A DNA stretch of 64,000 nucleotides from Thalassospira lucentensis (GTDB taxonomy: Bacteria > Pseudomonadota > Alphaproteobacteria > Rhodospirillales > Thalassospiraceae): contig NZ_CP136684.1 of NCBI RefSeq assembly GCF_032921865.1, positions 2,205,001 to 2,269,000 on the forward strand, read 5' to 3'. The translations under genes were made by a program, and so were the position numbers. Below are positions 18,374 through 27,147 of this stretch, one piece after another. The notes beneath the pieces were generated by a model that saw nothing but the letters and a program-made list of their open reading frames with translations, ran no database searches and was not told the origin of the DNA. The stretch's first letter is position 1. Each line of letters begins with the position of its first letter.

Positions 18374-18420
18374 TTGCATGCACTAATTTTATGCAATAAT
18401 TGCATGCAATTTGCGTATAC
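18374..18420. promoter_or_regulatory. Probable GntR operator cluster, copy 2
   Basis: The region contains TTGCATGCA (18375-18383), an ATGCAA half-site (18391-18396), the perfect palindrome ATTGCATGCAAT (18399-18410) and the palindrome GTATAC (18415-18420). It sits between the divergent SnoaL-like and binding-protein genes and shares its 12-base core with copy 1. Confidence 0.65.
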
Positions 18421-18553
18421 ATGAGGCAATCCAATTTGGGAGTCTGGGATGAAATCTGATAATGCATTGAATTAAAACGATTTTGATTCTTGGCACGTGG
18501 CTTGCTGCACTGCGAAGGCCAACAGGCACTTCAAAATAATCAGGGAGTCTCAC

Positions 18554-19744
18554 ATGTCTGTTTATTCGCCTATCCCGAAACTGACACGGCGTGCCGCGCT
18601 TTTGGGGGCAGCTGCTGTACTGATGCTTGCCAGCGCATTGCCGGTTACCGCTGTACGTGCCGAGGATACCGTGAAGCTTGGTCTTGTCGCAGCCCTGAGT
18701 GGCCAGTCGGCCAAGTCGGGTGAGGCCATCACGCGTGGCATTACCCTTGCGATTGACAAGATCAATGCCGAGGGTGGGGTCCTTGGCAAGCCATTGGAAC
18801 TTGTGTCGCGTGATGATGAAAGCAACCCGGGAAAGGGCCTTGTCGCGGCGCGTGAATTGGCGCAGCGCGAAAGGGTTGCTGCCCTGATCGGTGGTCTTGA
18901 TACGCCTGTATCGCTTGCCATAGTGCCGTTTGCCAATCAGCAGAAAATTCCGTTTGTCGGCCCGTGGGCGGCCGGTACGCCGATCACCAAAAACGGTGCG
19001 GAAGAAAACTATGTTTTCCGTGTCTCCGCCGTGGATGAATATGTCGACGAAGCGATCACCGAATATCTGGTCAAGAAATACGGTGCCAAAAAGCCGGGCA
19101 TGATCCTGATCAACAACCCGTGGGGGGAGTCCAATGAGAAGGGGCTTCTAAAGGCGCTAGAAAAACGCAGCATGCCCAATGCCGGGATTGAAAAGTTTGA
19201 ATCAAACGATGTTGATGTTGTCCCGCAGCTGACACGCCTTAAGGAAAACGGGGCAGATTCCCTGTTTGTGGTTGCCAACGTGGCCCCGACCGCACAGGTC
19301 GTTAAATCGCTTGATCGCATGGGCTGGGATGTTCCGATTTCATCGCATTGGGGGCCGGCTGGGGGTCGCTTTACCGAACTTGCCGGTGCCAGTGGCGAAA
19401 AGGTTCATTTCATCCAGACCTATCTCTTTACCGATGCCTCAAGCCCGATGTTTGTAAAGCTTCAGGAAAAATTCCCGGAAATCAAAACGCTGGCCGACGT
19501 TACCCCGGCAACCGGTATCGCCAATGCCTATGACGCGACCCTTTTGATTGCCGCAGCTATCGAAAAGGCTGGTTCGACCGAAGGCCCGGCTGTTCGGCAG
19601 GCAATGTACGAGATCAGCGGGATCGAAGGCATGATCAAAACCTATGACAAGCCTTTCACCCCGGATGATCAGGATGCGCTTGGTCCGGAAGACTACACCT
19701 TCGCGAAGTTTGTCGAAGGCGAAATCATTCCGATCACTGACTGA
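18554..19744 (+). CDS. Branched-chain-type ABC importer substrate-binding protein (LivJ/K class)
   Basis: About 396 residues from ATG 18554, preceded by a GGGAG ribosome site. The long N-terminal signal (RRAALLGAAAVLMLASALPVTAVRAE, cleavage after VRA) leads into a type I binding fold starting VKLGLVAALSGQSAKSG. LivJ-class proteins in proteobacteria bind amino acids, amides, urea or aromatic and heterocyclic compounds. The neighbouring cytosine-deaminase-like amidohydrolase and gamma-glutamyltransferase-family enzyme favour a nitrogen-containing amide or ring compound rather than leucine. A stable hairpin follows the gene. Confidence 0.92.
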   Translation: MSVYSPIPKLTRRAALLGAAAVLMLASALPVTAVRAEDTVKLGLVAALSGQSAKSGEAITRGITLAIDKINAEGGVLGKPLELVSRDDESNPGKGLVAARELAQRERVAALIGGLDTPVSLAIVPFANQQKIPFVGPWAAGTPITKNGAEENYVFRVSAVDEYVDEAITEYLVKKYGAKKPGMILINNPWGESNEKGLLKALEKRSMPNAGIEKFESNDVDVVPQLTRLKENGADSLFVVANVAPTAQVVKSLDRMGWDVPISSHWGPAGGRFTELAGASGEKVHFIQTYLFTDASSPMFVKLQEKFPEIKTLADVTPATGIANAYDATLLIAAAIEKAGSTEGPAVRQAMYEISGIEGMIKTYDKPFTPDDQDALGPEDYTFAKFVEGEIIPITD

Positions 19745-19751
19745 TTCCGAT

Positions 19752-19793
19752 TTTCCCTGCGGCCCTGCCTTACCTGTTGTGGCCGCAGGGAAA
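19752..19793 (+). terminator. Intercistronic hairpin after binding-protein gene
   Basis: A perfect 13-base inverted repeat, TTTCCCTGCGGCC (19752-19764) and GGCCGCAGGGAAA (19781-19793), with a 16-base loop. It starts eight bases after the stop codon. No T-run follows. It probably protects the upstream message or dampens read-through into the permease. Confidence 0.65.
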
Positions 19794-19837
19794 CCGCGCG
19801 CCATTTTGCTGCGGTTTCGTGCAAAGGATAGTTTGCA

Positions 19838-20713
19838 ATGACCTTGTTAATGGCCGCCCTTATTACCGGTATCGGTTTGGGCAGCATGTATGGCCTGATC
19901 GCGCTTGGCTTTCAGATCACTTATTCGGTTTCATCCAAAGTCAATTTTGCCCAAGGCAGCATGGTCATGCTTGGGGCTGTTTTGGGTTTTGTTTTCTGTC
20001 AGCAATATGGAATGCCGGTGATTTTGGGTTATCCGCTGGCAATTCTGTGCTGTGGCGTGATGGGGGTTCTTGTTGAATTTTTCCTTGTCCGTCCGTTTGC
20101 GGTTCGCAATTCCGAAGCGTGGCTGATGGCAACCGTGGCAGGCGGTATTTTGCTTGATAACGCGGTGCTGTTTACCTTCGGAAATGAACCCAGAACCTTG
20201 CCATCGGTTCTTGTGGAAGACAGCTGGAATATTCTTGGCACCGGGGTTTATCCGCAACAAATCCTGATCCCGATTGCAGCAATTGGTGTCGCATTGGGAT
20301 TGCATGCGCTGTTTCGTCATACCCGACAGGGCCGGGCGTTGCTGGCCGTTGTGCAAAACCAGACGGCGGCGAAGCTTATGGGGATCAACACCACGGTCAT
20401 GGTGACCGGATCCTTTGCCATATCATCAATGCTGGCCGGGTGTGCCGGACTTTTGATCGCACCGCTTTTTTCCGTGCATTCAGACATGGGAACGCTGTTT
20501 GGCCTGAAGGCTTTTGCTGTTGCCATTCTGGGCGGCATGACATCGGCTTATAGCGTTATGCTGGCCGGGTTCATCTATGGGATGGTCGAGGCCGCTGTGA
20601 CCACCTATCTCGGTTCGTCCTATACTTTCATCGTTGTCTTTGCACTGGTGATCGCGGTTCTGACGATCAAGCCAAGCGGCCTGTTTGGCCGTGCTGCCAT
20701 CAAGAAGGTGTAG
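19838..20713 (+). CDS. Branched-chain-type ABC importer permease (LivH class)
   Basis: A 291-residue LivH-type permease with about eight hydrophobic segments. Family features are GLGSMYGLIALGFQITYSVSSKVNFAQGSMVMLGA near the start and the conserved loop TRQGRALLAVVQNQTAAKLMGINT that contacts the ATPase. It is followed after two bases by the fused permease-ATPase gene, whose N-terminal domain is its LivM partner. Confidence 0.94.
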   Translation: MTLLMAALITGIGLGSMYGLIALGFQITYSVSSKVNFAQGSMVMLGAVLGFVFCQQYGMPVILGYPLAILCCGVMGVLVEFFLVRPFAVRNSEAWLMATVAGGILLDNAVLFTFGNEPRTLPSVLVEDSWNILGTGVYPQQILIPIAAIGVALGLHALFRHTRQGRALLAVVQNQTAAKLMGINTTVMVTGSFAISSMLAGCAGLLIAPLFSVHSDMGTLFGLKAFAVAILGGMTSAYSVMLAGFIYGMVEAAVTTYLGSSYTFIVVFALVIAVLTIKPSGLFGRAAIKKV

Positions 20714-20715
20714 GG

Positions 20716-23271
20716 ATGAAACTGCCCGTGAAATTCAAAAATCCGATCCCGAAACTGAACAAGCCGGTAGCACTCGACAGCGTCATTGTTGCTGCGATGG
20801 CCGGGGGACTTGTCGCCGTATTGTTCACTGGCGGCTATACGCAGTTCATTATCGGGCTGGTGGCGATGACCGTCATTCTGACGGTGGGCCTGAACGTGCT
20901 TTATGGTCTGACCGGGCTGGTCTCGCTAGGGCAGGTTGGCTTCTTTGCCATCGGGGCCTATGCCAGTGCGATCCTGACGCTTGCCGGGCTTAACTTCTGG
21001 GTCAGTTTGCTGGCGGCCACCATCATTGGCGGGATTGCCGGATGTTTATTGGCGATTTCGGCCGTGCGGATGGCAGGGCCATTTCTGGCAATGGTCACGA
21101 TTGCCTTTGCCTTTATCGTTGAACATGGCGCGATTGAATGGCGTGACCTGACCGGCGGGCAAAACGGTTTGATGGGTTTCCCGATGCCGCAGATCGGATC
21201 ATATGTTTTTTCTGAACGTGATCTGGTCATGCTGTGTGTGTTGCTCGGCGGCATTGCACTTCTGGCATTCCGGCGTCTGGCGGTTAGTGGCTGGGGCATG
21301 GCAATGACCAGCATGCGGGATGCGGAAATCGCTGCAAGTTCGCTTGGTTATAATGCCTTTGTGGTCAAGGCATCGGGCTTTGCCATTGCGGCGGCAATGG
21401 CCGGATTAGCGGGGGCGTTGTTTGCACCGTTGATGATGTTTATCGCACCGTCAAACTTCCCGCTCAGCCAATCCATCCTGTATCTGTTTGCGGTTATTCT
21501 GGGCGGGGCCGGAACCGTTCTGGGGCCGTTGGTTGGGGCGTCTGTTTCCGTCCTGCTGCCGGAGCTGCTTTCGGACTTCGCCGAATACCGGTTGCTGATT
21601 TTCGGTGCACTTCTTGTTGCGGTTCTGCTGATTGCGCCGCGCGGCATTGTCGGCACGATTGCCCGTTTCATACCGCTGGCGCGGCAGAAGGTGACACCGG
21701 TTCCCCCCGAAAAGATCGAAGCCGGGCTGGCCGATTATCCCAAATCCGATGGTTTGCTGGTCGATGATGTATCGATTGCCTTTGGTGGTGTTAAGGCAGT
21801 TAATCAGGTGTCCTTCACGGCCCGACCGGGGCAGGTGACATCAATCATTGGGCCGAATGGTGCCGGTAAAACGACGTTACTGAACATCATCAGCGGGTTT
21901 TACAAACCGACCGAGGGAGCCGTTCGCATCGGTGATCGTGATATCGCAGGCAAGGCTACCGATTTTGCCGCGCGTAACGGCATTGCACGCACCTATCAGG
22001 CGACCCGTTTGTTTGAAAACATGTCGGTGGTCGACAATGTGATTGCGGGCATTTCATTGGGCCGGTTCGGGGCGCCATTTTCACGTATCGCATCGGATGA
22101 AAATCGCAATTTCGCAGCGGGGCTTTTACAGTTTTGCGGATATCTTGGTGATCCTGATGCACGTGCGGGTGATTTGCCACATGTGGATCGGCGTCTGGTC
22201 GAAATCGCCCGCTCGCTTGCGACCAAGCCCGGAGTCCTTCTGCTTGATGAACCGGCCGCGGGTTTGATGCATGCCGACAAGGTTGCACTTGCCAAATTGC
22301 TGCGCAAGCTGGCGGATGCCGGGATTGCGGTGGTTCTGGTCGAACATGACATGGAAATGGTCATGGGCATTTCGGACCTGATACTGGCGGTTGATGCCGG
22401 AACACCGATTGCCCTTGGCAATCCGCAGGACGTTCAGAAAAATCCGCGTGTCATCGCCGCCTACCTTGGCGATGGCAACAGCAAGGCGCATCCAAGACCG
22501 ACACCACTTGTGACCAGCGAAACACCGGTTATCGCGTCACTGCGATTGACGGCCGGTTATGGGGCGGCCCCGGTATTGAAGTCGGTGGATATCAAGGTCC
22601 GGCAGGGGGAAATGGTGGCGTTGCTTGGGGCCAATGGGGCAGGAAAATCGACCTTCCTGATGGCGCTTTCGGGATTGCTGCGCCCTGTTTCAGGCAGCAT
22701 CATTCTGAATGACGAATATATCCATAATCTGGCGCCACATCAGATCGTCGAACAGGGACTGGTCCTTGTGCCCGAAGGACGGCAGGTTTTCCCCGAACTG
22801 ACGGTGCGTGAAAACATCGAACTGGGGGCTTACAAACAACCCAAACCGGTCAACCGTGACGAACTTGAAGCCATCCTGACCCGTTTCCCGCGACTGCGTG
22901 ACAGGATCAACAGTCAGGCTGGTCTTCTGTCGGGGGGGGAACAGCAGATGATGGCCATCGCGCGCGGACTTGTGGCCAAACCGAAGGCGTTGCTTCTGGA
23001 TGAGCCATCCCTTGGTCTGGCCCCAGCCATGGTCGAAGAACTTTATACCATTCTGGGTGAATTACGCGATGACGGGGTCACGATCCTTCTGGTGGATCAG
23101 ATGGCGACCATGGCGCTGTCGGTTGCCGATTATGCCTATGTCCTTGAACAGGGACAGGTCGTTGCCGAAGGCAGCGCCAAAGATCTTCTGAAAGATGAAC
23201 GATTGATTGATGCGTATCTCGGTGGTGCGGATCAGTCCAAAAATGAAAAGGTGATCAGCGAGCATGCTTGA
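20716..23271 (+). CDS. Fused LivM permease - LivG ATPase - LivF ATPase
   Basis: This 851-residue protein joins three normally separate subunits. Residues 1-325 are a LivM-type permease (GLNVLYGLTGLVSLGQVGFFAIGAYA; loop MTSMRDAEIAASSLGY). Residues about 346-590 are a LivG ATPase with Walker A 379-386 and Walker B VLLLDE 507-512. Residues about 605-835 are a LivF ATPase with Walker A 638-645 and signature LSGGE 738-742. The first ATPase has LPHVDRR at 487-493 where an LS(Y/G)G-type signature is expected. No frameshift or stop interrupts the reading frame. It overlaps the amidohydrolase gene by 8 bases. Confidence 0.93.
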   Translation: MKLPVKFKNPIPKLNKPVALDSVIVAAMAGGLVAVLFTGGYTQFIIGLVAMTVILTVGLNVLYGLTGLVSLGQVGFFAIGAYASAILTLAGLNFWVSLLAATIIGGIAGCLLAISAVRMAGPFLAMVTIAFAFIVEHGAIEWRDLTGGQNGLMGFPMPQIGSYVFSERDLVMLCVLLGGIALLAFRRLAVSGWGMAMTSMRDAEIAASSLGYNAFVVKASGFAIAAAMAGLAGALFAPLMMFIAPSNFPLSQSILYLFAVILGGAGTVLGPLVGASVSVLLPELLSDFAEYRLLIFGALLVAVLLIAPRGIVGTIARFIPLARQKVTPVPPEKIEAGLADYPKSDGLLVDDVSIAFGGVKAVNQVSFTARPGQVTSIIGPNGAGKTTLLNIISGFYKPTEGAVRIGDRDIAGKATDFAARNGIARTYQATRLFENMSVVDNVIAGISLGRFGAPFSRIASDENRNFAAGLLQFCGYLGDPDARAGDLPHVDRRLVEIARSLATKPGVLLLDEPAAGLMHADKVALAKLLRKLADAGIAVVLVEHDMEMVMGISDLILAVDAGTPIALGNPQDVQKNPRVIAAYLGDGNSKAHPRPTPLVTSETPVIASLRLTAGYGAAPVLKSVDIKVRQGEMVALLGANGAGKSTFLMALSGLLRPVSGSIILNDEYIHNLAPHQIVEQGLVLVPEGRQVFPELTVRENIELGAYKQPKPVNRDELEAILTRFPRLRDRINSQAGLLSGGEQQMMAIARGLVAKPKALLLDEPSLGLAPAMVEELYTILGELRDDGVTILLVDQMATMALSVADYAYVLEQGQVVAEGSAKDLLKDERLIDAYLGGADQSKNEKVISEHA

Positions 23272-24484
23272 TTATGTGGTTAGGAACGCCTGCCTGCATG
23301 GCGAAACCGGTCTTCTTGATATTGTGATAAAGGATGGAATAATCGCCGGTATTGCGGCATCGATTGCGAGCGAGGCACCGTCCTTTGACGCCGGTGGCAA
23401 TCTTCTGACCGGTGGTTTTGTTGAAAGTCACCTGCATCTCGACAAGGCCTGCATTCTTGATCGTGCCAAAAACGAAAGCGGTACGTTGCAAGGCGCAATA
23501 AGTGCTGTTGCAAAGGCCAAAAGCGGCTTTACCGAAGATGATGTTTATGCCCGCGGGGCGAAAGTCATTGAGAAAGCCGTCACACAGGGTACGAACGCCA
23601 TCCGGACCCATGTTGAAATCGATCCGGGTATCGGTTTGGCCGGCTTTCGGGCGATCAAACGCCTGAAGCACGACTATGCATGGGCGATGGATGTCGAGAT
23701 TTGCGTTTTCCCGCAGGAAGGTCTTCTGAATTATCCGGGGACCGAGGAGCTTCTGCGTGAAGCACTTGATAACGGTGCGGACCTTTTGGGGGGCTGCCCC
23801 TATATGGATAGCGATCCGGTCGGACAGATCAAACGCCTGTTTGAAATGGCGCGCGATTATGATGTCGATCTGGATTTTCATCTGGATTTCGATCTCGACC
23901 CGACATGGCGACATCTGGATGAAGTCGCGCGTCAGACGATTGCCTTTGGCTGGCAAGGGCGCGTGATGATTGGTCATGTGACCAAATTGTCCGTCCTGCC
24001 CAAGGATCAATTGGCTAATACAACCGCCCTGATGCGACAGGCCGGGATTGGGTTGACGGTGTTGCCATCGACTGATCTTTTCCTGACCGGACGTAATTGC
24101 GAACATTCGGTCCCGCGGGGTGTCGCCCCGGCGCACAGTCTGGTGCGTGCGGGTGTGTGCTGTACCATCGCAACCAACAATGTCCTGAACCCGTTCACGC
24201 CGTTCGGGGATTGCTCGTTATCACGGATGGCAAATCTTTATGCCAATGTCAGTCAGCTGAGCACGACCGAGGAACTTGAAATGTGCTTTGCGATGGTTGC
24301 CGATAGCCCGGCAAAGCTTCTGGGGCGGCCAACCGAAATCATGATTGGCGGGGCTGCGACCTTTATTGCATTACCTGCGCAAAGCCGGGCACAGGTGGTT
24401 TCCGAAATCAGTCGCCCGGTCTGGGGCATGAAGGATGGACGGGTAACGTTCGAACATCCGGCGCCAAGATTGCTGCATCCATAA
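23264..24484 (+). CDS. Cytosine-deaminase-like amidohydrolase with altered active site
   Basis: A 406-residue amidohydrolase close in layout to cytosine deaminase and AtzC-like enzymes. Metal-site histidines are kept: His56/His58 (HLHLDK), His206 (FHLDF) and His238 (IGHVTK). The usual HxDE glutamate is Phe209, and the strand-8 aspartate region, DDVFDP in E. coli CodA as I recall it, reads NNVLNP (Asn305-306). Canonical hydrolytic deamination may therefore be changed, or a sister subfamily may use other residues. It overlaps the transporter fusion by 8 bases, so its substrate is probably the imported compound. Confidence 0.85.
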   Translation: MLDYVVRNACLHGETGLLDIVIKDGIIAGIAASIASEAPSFDAGGNLLTGGFVESHLHLDKACILDRAKNESGTLQGAISAVAKAKSGFTEDDVYARGAKVIEKAVTQGTNAIRTHVEIDPGIGLAGFRAIKRLKHDYAWAMDVEICVFPQEGLLNYPGTEELLREALDNGADLLGGCPYMDSDPVGQIKRLFEMARDYDVDLDFHLDFDLDPTWRHLDEVARQTIAFGWQGRVMIGHVTKLSVLPKDQLANTTALMRQAGIGLTVLPSTDLFLTGRNCEHSVPRGVAPAHSLVRAGVCCTIATNNVLNPFTPFGDCSLSRMANLYANVSQLSTTEELEMCFAMVADSPAKLLGRPTEIMIGGAATFIALPAQSRAQVVSEISRPVWGMKDGRVTFEHPAPRLLHP

Positions 24485-24497
24485 AGATGCAGCAATC
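24468..24497. terminator. Perfect hairpin at the convergent gene ends
   Basis: GATTGCTGCATC (24468-24479) and GATGCAGCAATC (24486-24497) form a 12-base perfect stem with a six-base loop. It overlaps the last codons of both the amidohydrolase and the histidine kinase genes. There is no long T-run on either side, so it may slow polymerase or stabilise both 3' ends. Confidence 0.5.
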
Positions 24498-25794
24498 ACG
24501 CGTCTGAAAGGGTGAAAATTGCGCGCATGCCGCCAGAGGCAAGGAAAGCTGTCTCGCAATGCCAGTTGCAGCGTTCGCAAATACTGCGCACCAGATGCAG
24601 GCCGATGCCTTCACCCTGATCGCGGGCGCAATCCCCGGCACAGGTCATCAGGTTGTTTTCGACAACCAGTTTGTTGGCCTCAAGCCGGACCGTAACCTGC
24701 CCTTTGGGCGTATGTTCGAACGCATTACGGATCAGGTTGGATACGACAATCATCAGCGCTGCAGGTGATGCTTCGATCTCGCCGCTTTCTGCGTCAGCAC
24801 TGAATTCACATGTCAGATTCTTGCCGTCGGTCAGATAGGCAAGATCAACGATGGCCTCGCGCACGAAAGCCGGATAGTCGATCTTTTCGTGTATGCCGTT
24901 AGGCGTTGCTTCGCGCCCGAGCCAAAGCAGGGTTTCAATCAGTTGCTGCATATTGCGGTTGGCGCGTTTGATCCGTGCGGCCAGACGAACCTGAATTTCG
25001 TTTAACGGTGTTTTATCAAGCAGTTCAACATTGCCGCTGACAATCGTTACCGGGGTTCGCAGTTCATGACTGGCCTGACGCAGGAATTCGCGTTCGCGTG
25101 TCACGAACCTGTCGACCCTTACCAGTGACTGATGCAGTTCGCTGGCGACATCATTCAGTTCGGTAAAGCCAAAATCGGGTACCGGTTGGTCAAGGTTTTC
25201 GGGTGACAGGGTTTTCGCCCAGCTTTGCAGGTTTTCAGATGGCTGCGTCATGCGTTTGCCGATCAGCCAAAGCACATAGGCAAATATCGCCATAACTCCG
25301 AGTGCAAACGGGATGGAAAGAAGGGCCAGTTTGTGAAGGCGCGCAAAATAGACGCTGTCTTCATCTCCCGCGTGATAGGTCTGTAGCAGCATGATCTGCG
25401 TGCCGTCGGCAAGAATATGGGGGAACACCAGAAAGACCGGATTATCCGGATCTTTTTGCGCAGCATATTTATCGGTGTTCAGATAATAAAGCTCGCCCGG
25501 ATCGATATCTTGGGGTTTGTAGCGGTTGCGCAGAAGCTCCGGCAATTCGTTGTAGTCTGTAAAGGTCTGAATGTTAAAGCCATTGGGAAGCGGGGCGGTT
25601 GGGTCATTGCTGCGCATTTCATCATATTGATCGGCAATGGTCTGTAGCTGGAAACTCGCGACCATCCATTTGCCATACAGCATGTAGAAATTAACGACAC
25701 CGGTATAGATCACCAGTGTAATGACAAGTGCCAGCAAAACGTAGTTCCGCACAAAGCGGGAAAAAGTTTTCTGGATTGGTGCGCAGGAATGCAT
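24496..25794 (-). CDS. Membrane sensor histidine kinase
   Basis: A 432-residue kinase with two membrane segments (about 16-36 and 156-178) flanking a periplasmic sensor domain, then a HAMP-like linker. The dimerisation helix has His243 in RQASHELRTPVTIVSG. The ATPase domain has an N-box (VVSNLIRNAFEH, 352-361) and a G2 box (GEGIGLHLV, 394-402). The usual G1 DxGxG is not recognisable between them (ENNLMTCAGDC), and the catalytic domain is short. It follows its response regulator after five bases. The signal is unknown; position after the molybdenum hydroxylase genes suggests a link. Confidence 0.9.
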   Translation of the reverse strand: MHSCAPIQKTFSRFVRNYVLLALVITLVIYTGVVNFYMLYGKWMVASFQLQTIADQYDEMRSNDPTAPLPNGFNIQTFTDYNELPELLRNRYKPQDIDPGELYYLNTDKYAAQKDPDNPVFLVFPHILADGTQIMLLQTYHAGDEDSVYFARLHKLALLSIPFALGVMAIFAYVLWLIGKRMTQPSENLQSWAKTLSPENLDQPVPDFGFTELNDVASELHQSLVRVDRFVTREREFLRQASHELRTPVTIVSGNVELLDKTPLNEIQVRLAARIKRANRNMQQLIETLLWLGREATPNGIHEKIDYPAFVREAIVDLAYLTDGKNLTCEFSADAESGEIEASPAALMIVVSNLIRNAFEHTPKGQVTVRLEANKLVVENNLMTCAGDCARDQGEGIGLHLVRSICERCNWHCETAFLASGGMRAIFTLSDA

Positions 25795-25799
25795 TTCTT

Positions 25800-26480
25800 T
25801 TACTCGCGAAGGGCCACGCCCTGGCCGGCAACTGTATGTATCAGGTTTTGATCGAATGGTTTGTCGATGCGCATTCGCAATTTGTAAAGATGCGTTTTAA
25901 GCGCATTGGTATCTGGCGGATCGCCCTGCCACAATGCCATCGACAATCGTGACCGTGTCACGACATGCGGACTGTTCTGGGCAAGAACTTCCAGAATGGT
26001 CCAGCTTGTCGGGGAGAGATTGATTGCCTGTCCGGATCGCGCAACATGTCTGTTTTCAAAATCAACGATCAGATCGCCAAGCGAAAAGCGCCGGATTTCG
26101 CCACTGCGGCGGCGCGACAGAACCCTTGTACGCATCAGAAGTTCTTCAAGCGCAAAAGGTTTGACCAGATAATCATCCGCCCCGGCACTGAAACCTTCAA
26201 GTTTGTCTGCGAGTGTATCGCGCGCTGTCAGCATTAGAACCGGGGTGTCGATCCCCTCGTTGCGCAAGGCGTTGCAGATGCTGATGCCATCGCGAAACGG
26301 CAACATGATATCAAGCAATATCACATCATATTCGCCAGTCAGTGCGCGCTGAAAACCCGTTTCCCCATCAAAGGCGTGATCGCATTCGATGCCTTCTATT
26401 GTCAGGTAATCGCTTATTGTTCCGGCAATATCCATGTTGTCCTCGACCAGAAGGACCATGATGTTGGCGGTTGTTTTCAT
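25800..26480 (-). CDS. OmpR-family response regulator
   Basis: About 226 residues from ATG 26480. The receiver domain has the acidic pocket LLVEDN and phosphoacceptor Asp57 (VILLDIMLP), with the switch lysine in LVKPF. The C-terminal winged helix ends LKTHLYKLRMRIDKPF, typical of OmpR/PhoB regulators. It is transcribed with the kinase that follows. A longer reading to 26582 overlaps the mocA-like gene and lacks family similarity. Confidence 0.92.
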   Translation of the reverse strand: MKTTANIMVLLVEDNMDIAGTISDYLTIEGIECDHAFDGETGFQRALTGEYDVILLDIMLPFRDGISICNALRNEGIDTPVLMLTARDTLADKLEGFSAGADDYLVKPFALEELLMRTRVLSRRRSGEIRRFSLGDLIVDFENRHVARSGQAINLSPTSWTILEVLAQNSPHVVTRSRLSMALWQGDPPDTNALKTHLYKLRMRIDKPFDQNLIHTVAGQGVALRE

Positions 26481-26553
26481 ATGTTTGTGGTTCCGGTTTC
26501 GGCGGTTTTGCCAGATGCTGAAGATACCAGATTGCCCTAAAAGCGGTGAAAGG

Positions 26554-27147
26554 TCAGCCCGGTTCGAAAAGCCGGTTGGCAAACAGTTTCAGATCATCCT
26601 GAGTGTCGATGTCGAACGCTGCATTTGGCATGGCGATCGCACTGATATCGTGACTGCTGCTATTGAGCACCTGTTGTGCGCCGCGGGCGCCGTCCAACTT
26701 GGAAAGTTCCGGGAAATATGCGGCTGGAAACAGGGCGGGGACGCCGTTCATTTCCTTATACCGGGATGCTATGACGTGGCTTCCGTCAAAGGCATTCAGA
26801 AGTTTCTGATAGTCATTTCTGGTCAAGCCGACCTGATCCGCAAGGGCGATCAGGAGGCCGTCATACGTACCGGCTGCGCAAATTCCGGCAATGCCTGCTG
26901 CAATCGATGATCCCATACCGGATTGCCAGTTGTCGTTGGCGATGGTTTTTGCGCGATTGCCGATCACCGAAAGGATTTCATCGCGAAATGCACCCAGCAC
27001 GACATAAAGATCATCGTTGAAAATGGGGCGAAGCTGATCAATGGCGTGTTCCAGCATCGGCTTGCCATTGATATCGGCAAGCTGTTTGCGTCCGCCAAAT
27101 CGTGTGCTTTCACCCGCTGCAACGATAAGACCGGCAATTTTCATCAT
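26554..27147 (-). CDS. MocA-like molybdenum cofactor cytidylyltransferase
   Basis: A 197-residue nucleotidyltransferase. The N-terminal loop LIVAAGESTRFGGRKQL binds the nucleotide, and ALADQVGLT holds the metal-binding aspartate. MocA attaches CMP to molybdopterin, giving the cytosine dinucleotide cofactor used by xanthine-oxidase-family hydroxylases. Start options at 27147 and 27144 overlap the XdhC stop. With XdhC and the hydroxylase subunits upstream it forms the maturation part of this operon. Confidence 0.87.
   Translation of the reverse strand: MMKIAGLIVAAGESTRFGGRKQLADINGKPMLEHAIDQLRPIFNDDLYVVLGAFRDEILSVIGNRAKTIANDNWQSGMGSSIAAGIAGICAAGTYDGLLIALADQVGLTRNDYQKLLNAFDGSHVIASRYKEMNGVPALFPAAYFPELSKLDGARGAQQVLNSSSHDISAIAMPNAAFDIDTQDDLKLFANRLFEPG

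Noticed and set aside
23255-24136. Minus-strand open frame (293 codons) opposite the amidohydrolase
   Set aside because: It is antisense to a gene with clear family motifs and shows no family similarity of its own.
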